A DNA stretch of 64,000 nt from Melampsora larici-populina 98AG31 (lineage: Eukaryota; Basidiomycota; Pucciniomycetes; Pucciniales; Melampsoraceae). The stretch covers positions 731,676-795,675 of the forward strand of contig NW_006768792.1 in assembly GCF_000204055.1 (NCBI RefSeq), given 5' to 3'. The notes below the pieces were generated by a model. The model searched no databases and was not told the DNA's origin. It worked only from the letters and a program-made list of their open reading frames with translations. Both the position numbers and the translations under genes were made by a program. Below, piece after piece: positions 34,430 through 45,996 of this stretch. How positions within the stretch are numbered: position 1 is the stretch's first letter; each line of letters starts with the position of its first letter.

Positions 34430-36000
34430 CCTACCACTCGGTTATCATCTCAACTCCTCCGTGCGGCTCATGAATCCCAATTAACCACTGCCAGTGGTCT
34501 CCTCAGTCCTTCTTCTAGTACTCATCTGGCCACCAGTATTTCCCCTTCCGATTCTGTTTCTGCTGTTTCTGCTGTCTCCGAAGTGAATTCCAATACCACT
34601 ACTACTGCACGCTCCTCCTGGGTGTGGCAGTATTTTATTCAGCAAGAACAAGACAACGGCCTTTACAGGAACGTCTGCCAAGCTAATCAAGGTTTCATAG
34701 GCTCTGTTGTCACTGCGGAGGATCCGGACGCTCCTGTCGTGATCTGCAACAAAGGTATTGCTGTCGACAAAACCGGTAGCACCAAGTCTATGAGTCGCCA
34801 TCTCTCACGCTTCCACCACATTGAGCCTCCTGTCAGCACTGATCAACACACTTTGGCGGCCTTTTTCAACAACAGAAAGCTCACAAAAGTAAGTGCAAAT
34901 TTTAATATCAATGCATGAGTTATTGAAATACTAACTTGATGTTTATTTATTTAATATCCTTTAGGTGAAGTCATTTAACCGAGCTAACCTCAAGGACGCT
35001 CTGATCTGGTTGATAGTCAACCGAGAGCTCCCCATCCCCTTGGTTGACACCCCAGAATTCCAAGAGCTCCTTACCGTGACCAACCCCGCTGCACCATCAC
35101 TTTTGTCAAAGAAAACGGCCATCTCCAAAGGAATTCTGTCAAAGTGTTGATCTATTTGAGGCGCTGTCACCAACGTTCTATCATCAGTTCAACACGTCTC
35201 CATCACTTGCGATGGATGGACGTCTCCTCGCAACATCACAATGTTGGGTGTGACTGCTCACTGGATCGAGGACAACTTCAATATGTGCAATGTCATTCTA
35301 GCTTTGAAACCAATTGACGGACCTCACACTGGAGCCAATCTCGCTACTCTCCTTAAACACACTCTGGACAAGTTCAACATCACCGATAACCTTTATTGCA
35401 TAACCGCTGATAACGCCTCCAACAACACGACCATGGGCCAAACTCTTCAGACGATGATTCCATCTTTTGACGCCTCTGATTGCCTCCACGGTTGTGTGGC
35501 CCATGTCATCAACCTGGTGGCGAAAGCGGGAATGGTTGCCTTCGATCAGAAGACAGCTCCACCTCTGGTCAACGCCCTGGATCCTCGAATCCCCCAACCC
35601 TCTGTTCCCCTTTTTGTCGAGTGTACCCCACATGCTGCAGTTACTAGTATACTCACTCGCATCCGCTCCTTTCATAAGAAGATCACACACAGTCCACAAC
35701 TCACTGCTACTCTTGATAATTCTGTTCAAGGCTGTGCTAAGCTCAAACAAAAAGTCGGTTTGATTCACGAGGTCTCCACTTGATGGTCTTCGACTCACGA
35801 CTCTCTCAAGCGATTTCTTGAACTCCAGCCAGTCATACATTATGTATGTGATGGAAATGCTGCCCTTGAAGCTTTCTCACTTGACAACAAAGAATGGCGA
35901 CTTGTCAACTCCCTTGTGCATTTCTTGGCTCCCCTTGCTACTGTCATCCATTTCTCTCAGTGCTCACATTTCTCAGTTGGGTATTTTTCTTATTGTATTA
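34430..36000 (+). pseudogene. hAT-2 transposase, N-terminal half
   Basis: Open stretch from about 34430 with RSSWVWQYFIQQ and a BED-like region (VVICNKGI, then MSRHLSRFHHIEPP). An intron from about 34889 (GTAAGTGC) to an acceptor near 34964 leads to an exon with SITCDGWTSPRNITMLGVTAHW, typical of the hAT catalytic core, and ITADNASNN and GCVAHVINLVA. Damage: no ATG at the expected start (TAA precedes it), TGA at 35148-35150, 35157-35159 and 35781-35783. The protein is cut near HFSQ where the DIRS-like element entered. Confidence 0.85.
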
Positions 36001-36117
36001 CATTTACTTATATTTCATTTTATTTGTTCTACCTCTCTCTTCTTAATTCTGGCCGTAGCTACCCTAGTTTCCAGATCAGATGCCATAAGATTCTGAATTA
36101 AATCTTATGACGTGTGT

Positions 36118-36260
36118 TTGGGGGGGGCGTATAGCCGCTGATCCGATGACCAAGGTAGGCTCTCTGCTACCATGACTCGGGACGTATCGTCCGGAGCCTG
36201 CGGAGAGCCTTCCTCGGTAGGTCCCGAGTTGTACCTTCTTAGGTATCCCCCGAATCTGTC
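36118..36260. other. GC-rich structured end of the DIRS-like element
   Basis: ACTCGGGAC (36175-36183) pairs perfectly with GTCCCGAGT (36221-36229). Inside and around it GGCTCTC pairs with GAGAGCC, and a G7 run faces ATCCCCC. It lies at the 3' side of the recombinase gene and may be part of the element's terminal repeat. I could not find its partner at the other end. Confidence 0.45.
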
Positions 36261-36626
36261 TCTTAGTTATTTCAATTCAACAGACTGTTTGTGTCTCACA
36301 AGGCTACATTTGGTTATCTCGCCATCTCTCGATTTCTATTGAAGATCTTTTCTACTCACTTCGTGTATTGTTGAACGAGATCTTTGTCATGCATGTTTAG
36401 AAAACTTTTCATTTCACCGTCAAACCTTTGAAACATAACCCTCTCTCTCTCTCTTCCCTCTTCTTCTCGCTCGTTTTTTTTTTTTTTTTTATACTCTTTT
36501 GTCGATTTCCTTTCCTCCTCCATTTGATAATAACTTTGGTCCATCCACCACTCTAATTGCTAGATCTTGCAGTTTCATCTCTTCCCAAATATATTTCGCA
36601 TCCTTAGAATCACCCATCGAGTATTT

Positions 36627-37753
36627 TCAAAGGTATAATTGGTAAGCCCGTGATTCCCACCTTCCGAAAAGCTTTATTGTCTCTAATGGGTGCTTTTCAT
36701 TCCATCTAAACGTCGCACCACCGACCCTAAAAGAATGTCCCGTCAAGTTATTTCCGGTTCCTGACCTGGACCACACCTCTCTACAAGTACTTAAGAACAC
36801 CGACTTAGTCAACGGAATCCGTAAGCCATTCTTGTTCGGGTAGGAGAACACCGGTTCCATATATACATCGACTGGTTTCAATTGGATTAGGATCTGGTTC
36901 ACTGCATTGACTGGATCGAGTAAGGATGCCAGTGAGCGGATTTGTATCCATTGGAGTTCTCCCGGTCGGGCTGTCTTCTCTTCGTGTAAGGCGAACTTCA
37001 GGTAAGCTCCATCTTCTGATCTCAGCATATCCTTCACTAAAATCCTCCTTTTCTTCTTGTTATCTGAAACTAACTCTCCAAGTCTAGCCATTCCCCAAAA
37101 AGCCACGAGTGCCGTGGCCAGCACTGCCTTATCTCTCCACGATCCATCCGCTAAGTTCATCACCAATTCCGCTAAATGTCTTAACTGAATTGGTTGTTTC
37201 TGTACCTTAACATGGTTTTTATCTTTCGCTTCTGCTACCCCACAGGCTTTCAGCATTAACTTGACGACTTTATCGTTTTCTTCTGGGAAGGGTTTATCAT
37301 GAAACAGGTGCCAGGAGCGTATACCTGTGATATACTTTGTAAGTGTTATTAAGCTTATTTTGTGACTTGTATCTTTGTTATCTGACTTATTTGATTCGGT
37401 ATACTCCTTCCATTCCTTGCCTGCCCACACAATAAACTCTTTCAATTTCTGTTCATCTAGCGGTAAACTTTGTGATCTGTCTTCACCGATTGACTCTCCG
37501 AACTTCATAAGTTTCGATATCGCGGCGCTATAGTTCTCTAGTGTCGGTTGGGACCAGCTGCCGCTCAAGAGCCTTTTCTGTATTACGTTATTCCTCCACA
37601 TTATCTTCCTAAAATTGAATCAACAAAAATACACGTCAGTATCCTATCTTACTTCTTTCCGATCTGCGATCTCTTCCCCTTTTCTTTTTTTTTTTTTTTT
37701 CCTTACCCGTTTTCATCCATTAAGAAGCGTTTCACTCTCTTGTCATTTTCCAT
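36627..37753 (-). CDS. tyrosine recombinase of the DIRS-like element, 342 aa
   Basis: Two exons, 37707-37753 and 36627-37608, joined across a 98-bp intron (GTAAGG ... TTTTAG). The start ATG (37751-37753) overlaps the 3' end of the RT frame. Spliced length is 1029 bp, open throughout. Catalytic residues are seen as Arg191 in AFWGMARLGEL, His307 and Arg310 in TGHSFRVGG, and a C-terminal Tyr (338 or 341) in WESRAYQLYL, with Lys in HEEKTARPGE. This enzyme would insert the circular cDNA by site-specific recombination. Starting at the downstream ATG 37601 instead would drop 18 residues. The frame is intact although gag carries a stop. Confidence 0.85.
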
Positions 37754-39543
37754 CTAACTTCTTTTGTCTACCGCGCCTTAAAAATTGACTTAAATCTGCC
37801 GGTATGCTAATAATCACCTCCTGATCGTTCTGTAGTAGACCTTGATCGCCTCGTGATAACGTATCGGCGATATTGCCCTTAGATGTGACCCGATTAGCCA
37901 CTATGTCGCACTGGAACAAGGCTAAGTCTTTCTGTATACGCCTCCACTCGTCGTTTACTAGCTTATGCCTGGATTTCCGATTACGAACTGCTGCTTGTGA
38001 GGTCGTATTGTCGGTTAGTAGGAGGAAACTTCTACCCATCATTGGTACGATTTCATGAACTACGTGTAATCCTAATCTTATCGTGACAGTCTCTAACCAA
38101 TTGATGTCCCGTTTCTGTTCGTTCTGTGACAGCCCTTTGACATCCCAGCTCGGAAGTAGTTCAAATCTAGCCCACCTATTGCCTATCAGAACCCCAATCC
38201 CGTAACTGGTGCTAGCATCACCTACCCATCCTATCTCAGCCGGTTCGACTTCGGGGACAAATCGAAGGCGATCAAACTTTTCTAATGTCTCACGCCATTC
38301 CTCCAAGTCTTCCTTTGCCCCTTTTGGTAAATCACGTAATGCACTCGGATTGTACCACTCAGCTTGCCATTCATACAGGTTCCACATATAACACTTCATA
38401 TGCAGTAGAATATGTATCAAATGAATTAGTCGTCCAACCAATTTTTCGACTTCTTTCAAACTCCACTTTTTCTGAATGGTGAGGAACTCTTCAATCTGCT
38501 GTTTCCTTTCCTCTAACTTTTCTTCAGGTAATCTAACAGTTTTATTGTCTCCATTCCATATAAAACCAAGGTATTTTTGTTCTACATTCCAGTCTTGAAA
38601 CTTTTCTTCATTCGATTGAACACCTAGATTCTTACTGACTTGGACCACCGTTTGCATCGACAGTTGACTATCCTCTGATTTGACGAACATATTGTCGTCT
38701 ATCCAACAAAAAATACGGTCCACTTTCAACGTTACTGAAATGATATCCCACCAAGCATCGGCCATCCATCCGAATGTACCACATCCCGCTACTCCACCAA
38801 ACGGGATTCTTGTATCAATCCAGATATTCCCATCAAAATCTTTTATAGTCAAGAACCGCCATTGGGATATGTGTGTTGCACCTTGTCGGTAAGCTTTCCG
38901 CCAATCATAATTTGCTAACAATAACTTGATACCTATTTTGGACCTGAAAAATGATGCCACAGTTTCGAAATCATCCCACGATGTTTCGAAGTCTAATTTA
39001 TCAACGAAAGAATTCACTGACGGGATTTCTACTTCTTCTTCATAACTGAAACTAGCCAAATTGAGCGGCGGGCGCCGCACTCATAAGAGGAGCTCATCTT
39101 AGATCAATACACACATGATGACAGAGCTTATGCTAGTTCAAACACACTGCATGGATCATAATGAACCAGAATATATCCCAAAACCCTATGGAGGTCACTA
39201 TGTATATTTTGAGTAACACAACTTGGGCCCAAGTATATTGTGTGGTTGGTGCAACTAAAAATGAATCAGGAAATTATGATGGAGGGCTACAGACTGTTGT
39301 TGCTGGGTCAAGCAACATGAAAGGTATGGGATGAGGCTGAGCATGGAGGCCATATATCTTGTGAGGTCTAATTGTGGTGGGATGAAGGATTGGGAGGAAC
39401 AATGTTGATCTTGAACGGTGGTAATGTGACAGACCCTTGGAGAGGGATGATGATATGTTTGGAGAGGGGTGATACTAATATTGGCCAAAGCCTAACCCCC
39501 TAACCCCCTAATGATTTCAACACCAGAGTGCATCCAACACCTC

Positions 39544-39944
39544 CATGTGTGTATGTGGAAGTTTAGTCAAACATCTCAACTATCTTGACTTACATAGAGG
39601 ACCCTCGGGATGTAAAAAGTGCTTTGGAGTGAAAATGAGGGTATTGGAGGACATAAAAAGTGGTTTGGATCAAGATGAGGGTATTGGAGGACGTAAAACA
39701 TGGTTTAAGTCAAAATGAGGATATTGGAGGACATAAAACATGGTTTGAGTTGAAGTGAGGGTAATGGAGGACGTAAATGGAGTCACCACTTTTTATTTTC
39801 TCCAATACCCTCATTCTGAGTCACACACTTTCTATGTGATCCAATACCCTCATTTTGACTCCAAACCACTTTCTACGTTCCAAGGGTCCTCTATATAAGT
39901 CAAGATATTCAAGAAGTTTGACCAAACTCGCACATACACACATG
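39544..39944. mobile_element. 401-bp foldback element with 40-bp internal repeats
   Basis: CATGTGTGTATGTG at 39544 returns inverted at 39944. The arms stay complementary for about 100 bp (AGTTTAGTCAAAC, GACTTACATAGAGGACCC). About four 40-bp units (ATGAGGGTATTGGAGGAC core) follow on the left, and two to three inverted units (CCAATACCCTCAT) on the right. No genes. Confidence 0.8.
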
Positions 39945-39954
39945 TATGCATCAT

Positions 39955-40225
39955 CCCATGCCTCAATACACATGTAGGCCCTCAAAATTTGTGCCTACAT
40001 CCTTATTTTGAGATGTAGGTGTAATTTTCATGCTTGAAAAAGATGCCTGCATTTGAATTTGGAAATGTAGGCATCACTTTTGAGCACCTACATGGGAATT
40101 TCAACATGTAGGCATCATTTTTGATAGTTTTGAGCACCTACAGTGAGAATGTAGGTGCTTTTTTGTGGGAAACACCCATGTAGACACTGTTTTGGCAGTG
40201 CCTACATGGTTTTTTCTACAGGTTG
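39955..40225. mobile_element. CCTACAT hairpin repeat, copy 2 (extended)
   Basis: About seven alternating CCTACAT/ATGTAGG sites form successive hairpins. The last 110 bp (about 40120-40225) align with the MITE at 17360-17470, sharing GTGGGAAACACCCATGTAG and CACTGTTTTGGCAG. Confidence 0.6.
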
Positions 40226-41117
40226 CAAATATCAACGGCAAACATTAAAGTACGCTAGTCTCAATGCTCTATAATAGAGGAATGATTGAAGTTTTGGGAA
40301 ATCAAAGAATGGGTAGTCTATCTGACTTGTCAAGGCCAGTCATACATCCACAACTTTTTTGTATTCATATACCAAAGTGATACATACCAAGCTTCAAGAA
40401 GAAATATGGATATGGTACCCAAATTTAGCCTTGTACCTTTCCACATGATAACCAATTAACAGCAGACAACACTATGATTATTATCATTCTTCTACTTTTG
40501 CAGGGTACTGTAATGAGTCCGCTAAAATTGGACCTCAAATTTCGAATAAAGTCAAGGACGGGTATGAAAGCATACAGAGTACTGTTGTGAAGAAAAGTCA
40601 TTATCAACAATTAACTCAACTGCTGCTGCTGGGCAGGAATCATGTCAAGCCTCCAAAAAATGAATAAGCAGATTGAGTTTCTCAAAGATATACATAAAGC
40701 AGAATATTCAATTGAGATGTAGTAGTAGTATTTTTGTACATGATGGTATTGGCCCATATAGTTCACTCAGTTATGGGCCTGTGAATGCACAACTCTAGCT
40801 GCAGTTGTTTCAAGATGACATCTGAAAAAATTGATAAATGAATTTTAAATATGAGTCAAATTATATTGCACATCAATGAGGAAAAGACTTGATGGAACCA
40901 AGGATGTGAATTGCAATATCAGATGGTTAGCTATCAAATTTCAAGCTTTCAACTAATGATTATTGACAAACATTTCCACAGCATGATGAGTTTGAAACAT
41001 TTATGTGAAATAGTCTTGTCAACTTCAATAGATCATTTTGATCCATAAGTGAAGAGATCTGAAAACCCTATGTGACCATCCTTAGTTTCTGTGAGGCTCT
41101 ACCCTCACTCATCATAA
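40226..41117. other. Helitron interior, possible captured exon
   Basis: Mostly AT-rich. From an acceptor-like TACTTTTGCAG (about 40492-40502) a 53-codon open segment runs on the plus strand to TAA near 40667 (includes SAKIGPQISNKVKDGYESIQ). It may be another captured exon; I do not recognise it. The rest holds nothing I can name. Confidence 0.25.
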
Positions 41118-41348
41118 CACTGTGCAGATGTAGTATTTTTCCACCATGCAAAATGATTAAAAATGCTGTGTTAATGCATAAAAATGCACCATTAATGCAC
41201 CATTAATGCGGAAAAATGCAGCATCAATGCAGTAAAATGCAGTGTTAATGCACACACAAAACGAATTCAGAATTCCACCTTTTTCAATTTTGTTTGTCCT
41301 TCAGGTCAATCATTTTTCACTTGGGAAAAATACTACATCTGCCCAGTG
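41118..41348 (+). mobile_element. 231-bp CACTG MITE, copy 1
   Basis: CACTGTGCAGATGTAGTATTT at one end, inverse AAATACTACATCTGCCCAGTG at the other; TAA duplicated on both sides (41115-41117, 41349-41351). The interior has an array of TGCATTAATGCA-like repeats. A second copy lies inverted at 44495-44746. A TWA duplication suggests PIF/Harbinger; CACTG ends would also allow CACTA. Confidence 0.85.
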
Positions 41349-41351
41349 TAA

Positions 41352-43100
41352 GACACTCACTTGTCTTATTCGAGTTCAATCTTTTTGATTCTGGCTGTTT
41401 CTGTGATTCAAATAACTGGAAAAACATCAATTTCATTCACTCAAATAAACAGACTAAAAACATGAACTTCAAAATCACAAATGGAGGAGTTTTTATTTTG
41501 AATTTTATATATTCTATGTCAAATTCATGAATCCATCCTCATGGATCAAAATATATAGCTACTGCTTTCTTGATACCTTGAGTAAAACTCAAAGAACATG
41601 TTTGAAAGAGCTCAAACTGAATCAATCTATCTTATTTTGTACAGATCAAGTGATATGGATGTGACTTGGCTGTGATTTCAGCTTATTAACCCAACTTGAA
41701 GGAATGGTAATTTTGGTTGATTGACTTGATTGTATGTTTTGCTTTTTGAAATGCTTTTTTCATTTCTTTTGGGTGCTTGAGACAGCTTAGCAAATGGACC
41801 AAATGTATTGCAGACCAATGAAGTGTTGTGATTTGAATATAATGATAATGAAATACAGTTTGGGTTTGGTAGATATAGTCTTGTCCTTGTCTCCTGTTAG
41901 TCTTAAAGTTCATGGGTTGAGAAACAAATATCAAAGTTCAAAACAGAACAATGACAATTGCTTGAGTGCTGTTATTTTCAAAATAACTACAGTCAGATTA
42001 TTGAATAAAAGAAAATAGAATGATCTGAAGTCACTTTTTTTCACAGAAGTAAGACTTTCAGAAAGCAGGGTCAAAACAAAACAAAACACCCTTCAGATTA
42101 GACAACTTGAAATCAATGAGCTCCAGAAGGAAACATTCATTGTTCAAGTTGTTCAATATCCTCTAGACCAAAGATAGAACTTCATAATATTAAGATCGGC
42201 TTTTGTTGAACTCTCATGCTGATAGACACAATGAGAAGTATATGTGGATGAACATGTGGATCAATCAAATTATTATTGTATTGACATCAAGTGAGTTTGA
42301 CAAAGCATTTAATCAAGAACCCAATCAAATCAAAAGAAAACAAAAGACTTAATCATAGTCACTATTCTCAAACATCAACATTGTAAAAACTGAAAAAGTA
42401 GAAGGGAGAGGCACTAATTTGATCCAGAGGTTACATATGTGAGCTAGGTGAAAAAATGATTATATTAAATTGACCTATACTTTGGAAGTGAAACACCTTG
42501 ATCAAGTTCTGAAAGCAACTCAATAATGTTTTAAAATCAATGATTTGATTGATTTGCCTTATTGATTGATTGGGTGCCAATCCAGATAAACAACATAAAA
42601 AGAAATAATCAAGTCTTTTTAATATTTATTATTATATTTTATGCAATCAACTAAGCTATTAAAATAACCAAGTAAAATGCTCACTTGGATCAAAATACTA
42701 AGATTGAGGCCAAAAACCACTTGAGAACGTTTGAAAATCAAAAATTTGACCAAAGTTGCGTTCAAATTAATTGACTTGCCTTAAAATCGATTGATCAATG
42801 TAAAACACCATGTGGTAAGTGATTATTGCAAGGCCTTGTAATATGAATGATGATCATCTGATTTTTTACATTCCATTGGTATCTTTGAACTACTTGACTC
42901 ACCTAATTGTAATTAATTTGGATTATCTACTACAGTAGTTGAAGGTGAATTTAAATACCCATTAGAATTGGTTCAATTTTGTGCATACAGGTCATGTTAA
43001 TATACAGTTAGATTGATGATGAGATCCTTGTAACATTATCAATTGTCCAAAGAATTGAAATGCTGAAAGCAAAATTGATCGGTTACAGAAAAATCAACAA
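41352..43100. other. Helitron interior, no genes seen
   Basis: About 1.7 kb, AT-rich, stops in all frames on both strands, no repeats recognised. Confidence 0.45.
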
Positions 43101-43104
43101 AGCA

Positions 43105-44400
43105 TTTAGTGAAGACAACAGTAGACATACCTTGATAAACCCCAAAACCTTGACCATAATCTTCATTGCTATCAAAATCATTCTTTGGTGCTTGTTTGTC
43201 TTCATCATTGCTACTGTCACAAGGATCGTTGTTGGGATGGTTTTTTTATATTTTTATTTGATGAATTGGCTTGATTAGGAGTTCTAACTGAAGTCATCTC
43301 ATGTTTGTCTCTTGATGATGATGTTGATGTGAGTGTTGAAATGATGAAGCAAAATGACTATTAGGACTCAATGGATAATGCGATGGCCCTTGAGATCGAC
43401 TAGGTAGCAAAGACGTGTGCAAGATTCCAGATCAACAAAACAAAGTCAGTCACTGTAAGATCCCATGGGTTCACATGGATTTCAAACCTTACAAAACTAA
43501 ATGAGTGATTGACAATATCATTCTGATATGTAGCTGAGGTCGCACAAAATCGGAGTAAGCTGATAAACCAGCCTCGGATGCTTTAGACCCTAAGAGTGGA
43601 AAGGGTTCAAAGAATCAATTAGTAGTAGCTTCATCTTTTGAATTCGCAGCCTGAGTGAAAGCCTTTAAGAAGATTCCAGTTAATTGTTTTGTAAAGTTTT
43701 CTAAAGCGATCGAAGGTTGTTCAGGTATATCGGTCGTACATAGGCTGACAAAATAAACATATGAGAGTCGTTTTGTCTTCAGTACAGCGATCCAAAAGAC
43801 TGTATAAAGTCGCCTACCACCACTGCTTCTGCAAATCGAGTACGAATTGTTTGTGGATTGATTCCATTGACACGTTGGATATGTCGTGTAGCAGCTTCCC
43901 GATCAGCTTTCTCGATCGCTTGAAATACATCGATCGAGGCGTCTTGAAGTTGCGTGACAGCTTGGACCCGATCGAGGCATTCCTTGACCCTGCTCCGTTT
44001 GAGGTCTAGGATGCGAGCCTTGCTTGATATTCTTTCCGCTACAGCTGCCCGTTTGGTTACCACTTCATGAAGGGTTGATGCATCTTGAGCGAGTGAAGAG
44101 ACCGATGGCCTAAGATCGTCTATCTGCGTGAGTGGCTGTTCTAGTCTTTCGGGCCAAAGATCTATTGAGCTTAAATTCCGTGAATTGTATTTGGTAAACA
44201 GCACTTTGGTCAATTGAAATCAGTACTCAGATTCTTTGATTGAATCAAAGAGGTAAGCAGTATAAAGCTCACCAAGCTGAGCTAAAGCCGTGATAATATG
44301 TTGATGGGATTGAAGGGTAGCAAGATGTTGACGAGGATGAATTGGTGAGTTTGAAGGTAAGGGGTCATCAGTTTGAATGTTACTAATTGACATCGTAAAG
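43105..44400 (-). pseudogene. COG4: fragment of a COG4-like Golgi tethering gene inside the Helitron
   Basis: On the minus strand a first exon from 44396 (MSISNIQTDD, ending LGELYTAYLFDSIKE) is followed by an exon at about 43779-44150 with ERISSKARILDLKRSRVKE and AIEKADREAATRHIQRV. A further piece at about 43540-43735 has GSKASEAGLSAYSDFV after FFEPFPLL. These resemble the N-terminal part of COG4, where similar SSKVRxLDL and FFxxFPLLG stretches occur. COG4 is a subunit of the conserved oligomeric Golgi complex. A TGA at 43615-43617 replaces a likely Arg codon before FFEPFPLL, and low-complexity frames (43130-43440) follow. Only the 5' half is present. Exon joins are not all resolved. Confidence 0.55.
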
Positions 44401-44494
44401 TTCACTTCTAATCACTTTGGCTGAGGATGACAAACCAAATCTCAATAACCTACATAACAATTAAAAAGACCAACACTTGACTTCTCTACTCTTA

Positions 44495-44746
44495 CACTGG
44501 GGAGATGTAGTATTTTTCCCAAATGAAAAATGATTGACCTGAAGGACAAACAAAATTGAAAAAGGTGGAATTCTGAATTCATTTTGTGTGTGCATTAACA
44601 CTGCATTTTACTGCATTGATGCTGCATTTTTCCGCATTAATGGTGCATTAATGGTGCATTTTTATGCATTAACACAGCATTTTTAATCATTTTGACATTA
44701 ATTTTAATCATTTTGCATGGTGGAAAAATACTACATCTGCACAGTG
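44495..44746 (-). mobile_element. 252-bp CACTG MITE, copy 2, upstream of the COG4-like fragment
   Basis: Inverted relative to the copy at 41118-41348. TTA duplicated at 44492-44494 and 44747-44749. About 21 bp longer because TTTTAATCATTTTG is duplicated near 44690-44715. It lies just 5' of the COG4-like fragment's start. Confidence 0.85.
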
Positions 44747-44749
44747 TTA

Positions 44750-45279
44750 CTCTCTGCAGTTGGTCTCATACCGGTTACACCCATATCCCGGACCCCACTT
44801 CCACCTCAACGGTGGTCCTTGCCTCTTGATGTTATTACAATTCCGCCAAGGATTACCGGTGAATCTCAAATGATGTTTATTGAGGATTCATTGGATCCTT
44901 TGATAAGGAGATTTGTGTGACACACATACCTACGTAGGAGCAAGGTTGGGTGCTTCAGGAAAATCAGCTAGGGGAGGATTGACTTGCAAAGCACTGTCGG
45001 ATGAGGCAAAAGGGGGCAAAGTAGCCAACGGATGAATGTGAATTTGAATGAAGGGAATCACAAATGAATCTTGAAATGATTTCTGACCCATGCGCAGAGC
45101 TCAAAAATTGCGCTAAAAGCAAATTATGTCCAGTTTTATTTGAATTACTTGCCTATAATTTGAAAATGATGGCTGGTTGATATCTGGAAAAATAATTCAT
45201 GGTTGACGTTTAACTTGTAATGATTCTCTGACCATTCTTTTGATCTATCTGATTTACTCATCTTGGTCAGTTTGTCATG
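44750..45279. other. Helitron 5' end region
   Basis: No gene. Ends at the TC terminus (45280, minus strand). Confidence 0.5.
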
Positions 45280-45974
45280 ATTTTTCCCGTGTCGTAACAG
45301 TTCTCGTCTTGTTGACTTCTTGTATTCTGAGCTTTGCGGGTAGGAAAGGTCATTGATCATACGTAAAGAATTGTCGTTGTTCGTTACGCTCCCCATCGGA
45401 TTGGAGCGGAAGAAACCCCAGCGTTTATGGACCTCTTCGTGAGTAAAGGGTCCAAAGATTCGTTTCTCTCGCCGTTCTTTGTATAAATTTGCCATAATTT
45501 TATCTTTCACTGCTAATGCTGACGAGTGGTTGTTTGGTGTGAACCATTTTAGGTCTCCCAAAGTATGTGGGGGGATCCCTTGATGGAAGCCGTCGGTTAG
45601 GCTTTGCAATACGTGGTTCCATTTCTGCAACAAGTTGCCTTCGGTGAGTAGTATGTTCCATTCTTGTATGTTCATTTCGCATCGTGCTTGTGTTGGCCAA
45701 TTCTCTAAGTTGGCTTTCTCATTCACTACATACGCACTCCACTGATCGGCCTTCTCACTGGTTCTGTTTTCAATTTTCTCAGATCTTGAATGGGACTCTG
45801 GCATTGCGTGTGTATTGCTTCATATCGAAAAGGTCAAGAAATATAAAGAATAAGAACAAGATGAGACAAAAAGGGAAAAACAAAACCAGTCACAATCAGC
45901 TTCTACTCATGGTAACAAACAAGTAATCACTCTTTCCTCTATCATAAACAACCTCTCTTTCGACTCTTTTTCTC

Positions 45975-45992
45975 TTTTTTTTTTTTTTTTTT
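45975..45992 (-). other. A18 tract just after the gag 5' splice site
   Basis: Reads as A18 on the coding strand, right after GTAAGTAT at the end of gag. Similar tracts: 36474-36490 (A17), 37685-37700 (A16, just after GTAAGG of the recombinase intron) and 47495-47510 (A16, inside the gag intron). Confidence 0.8.
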
Positions 45993-45996
45993 ATAC

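Larger units (their letters stand above)
39052..45280 (-). mobile_element. non-autonomous Helitron carrying a host gene fragment
   Basis: On the minus strand it begins TCATGACAAACTG (45280) and ends CTAG (39052). The perfect 6-bp-stem hairpin GCGGCG-CC-CGCCGC lies 9 nt before the CTAG. It sits between a host A and T (AAAAA|TTTC) with no target duplication. TC start, hairpin and CTRR end and A/T insertion are the Helitron rules. Excising it restores the host RT frame exactly. No Rep/helicase gene is present. The interior holds four MITEs and a COG4-like gene piece. Confidence 0.8.
37743..45817 (-). pseudogene. reverse transcriptase/RNase H of the DIRS-like element, interrupted by a Helitron
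   Basis: Coding pieces lie at 45281-45817 and 37743-39051. Removing the Helitron between them (39052-45280) leaves 1846 bp in one frame, with the join inside KNFSYEEEV. The N-part has RMINDLSYP and KRWGFFRSNPMG. The C-part has NYDWRKAYRQ, the RT active site FCWIDDN, the thumb region KYLGFIWNG, and RNase H with WVGDASTSYG, LLLTDNTTSQAA and GNIADTLSRG. RT motifs are intact. The first 13 bp before ATG 45804 would join gag by splicing. Confidence 0.85.

Noticed and set aside
36118..36260. tRNA or rRNA fragment
   Set aside because: No anticodon arm, T-loop or known rRNA core could be recognised; the folding fits a simple inverted repeat.
39545..39780. 40-bp direct repeats as a CRISPR-like array
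   Set aside because: Units are contiguous without spacers, and the organism is clearly eukaryotic; it is one arm of a foldback element.
41130..41250. TGCATTAATGCA array as a separate microsatellite
   Set aside because: The same array occurs inside both copies of the CACTG MITE, so it belongs to the MITE.
39025..45321. ACTTCTT on both sides as target duplication of the insert in the DIRS-like RT
   Set aside because: Using it leaves the RT out of frame; Helitron rules at 39052 and 45280 give an exact in-frame join.
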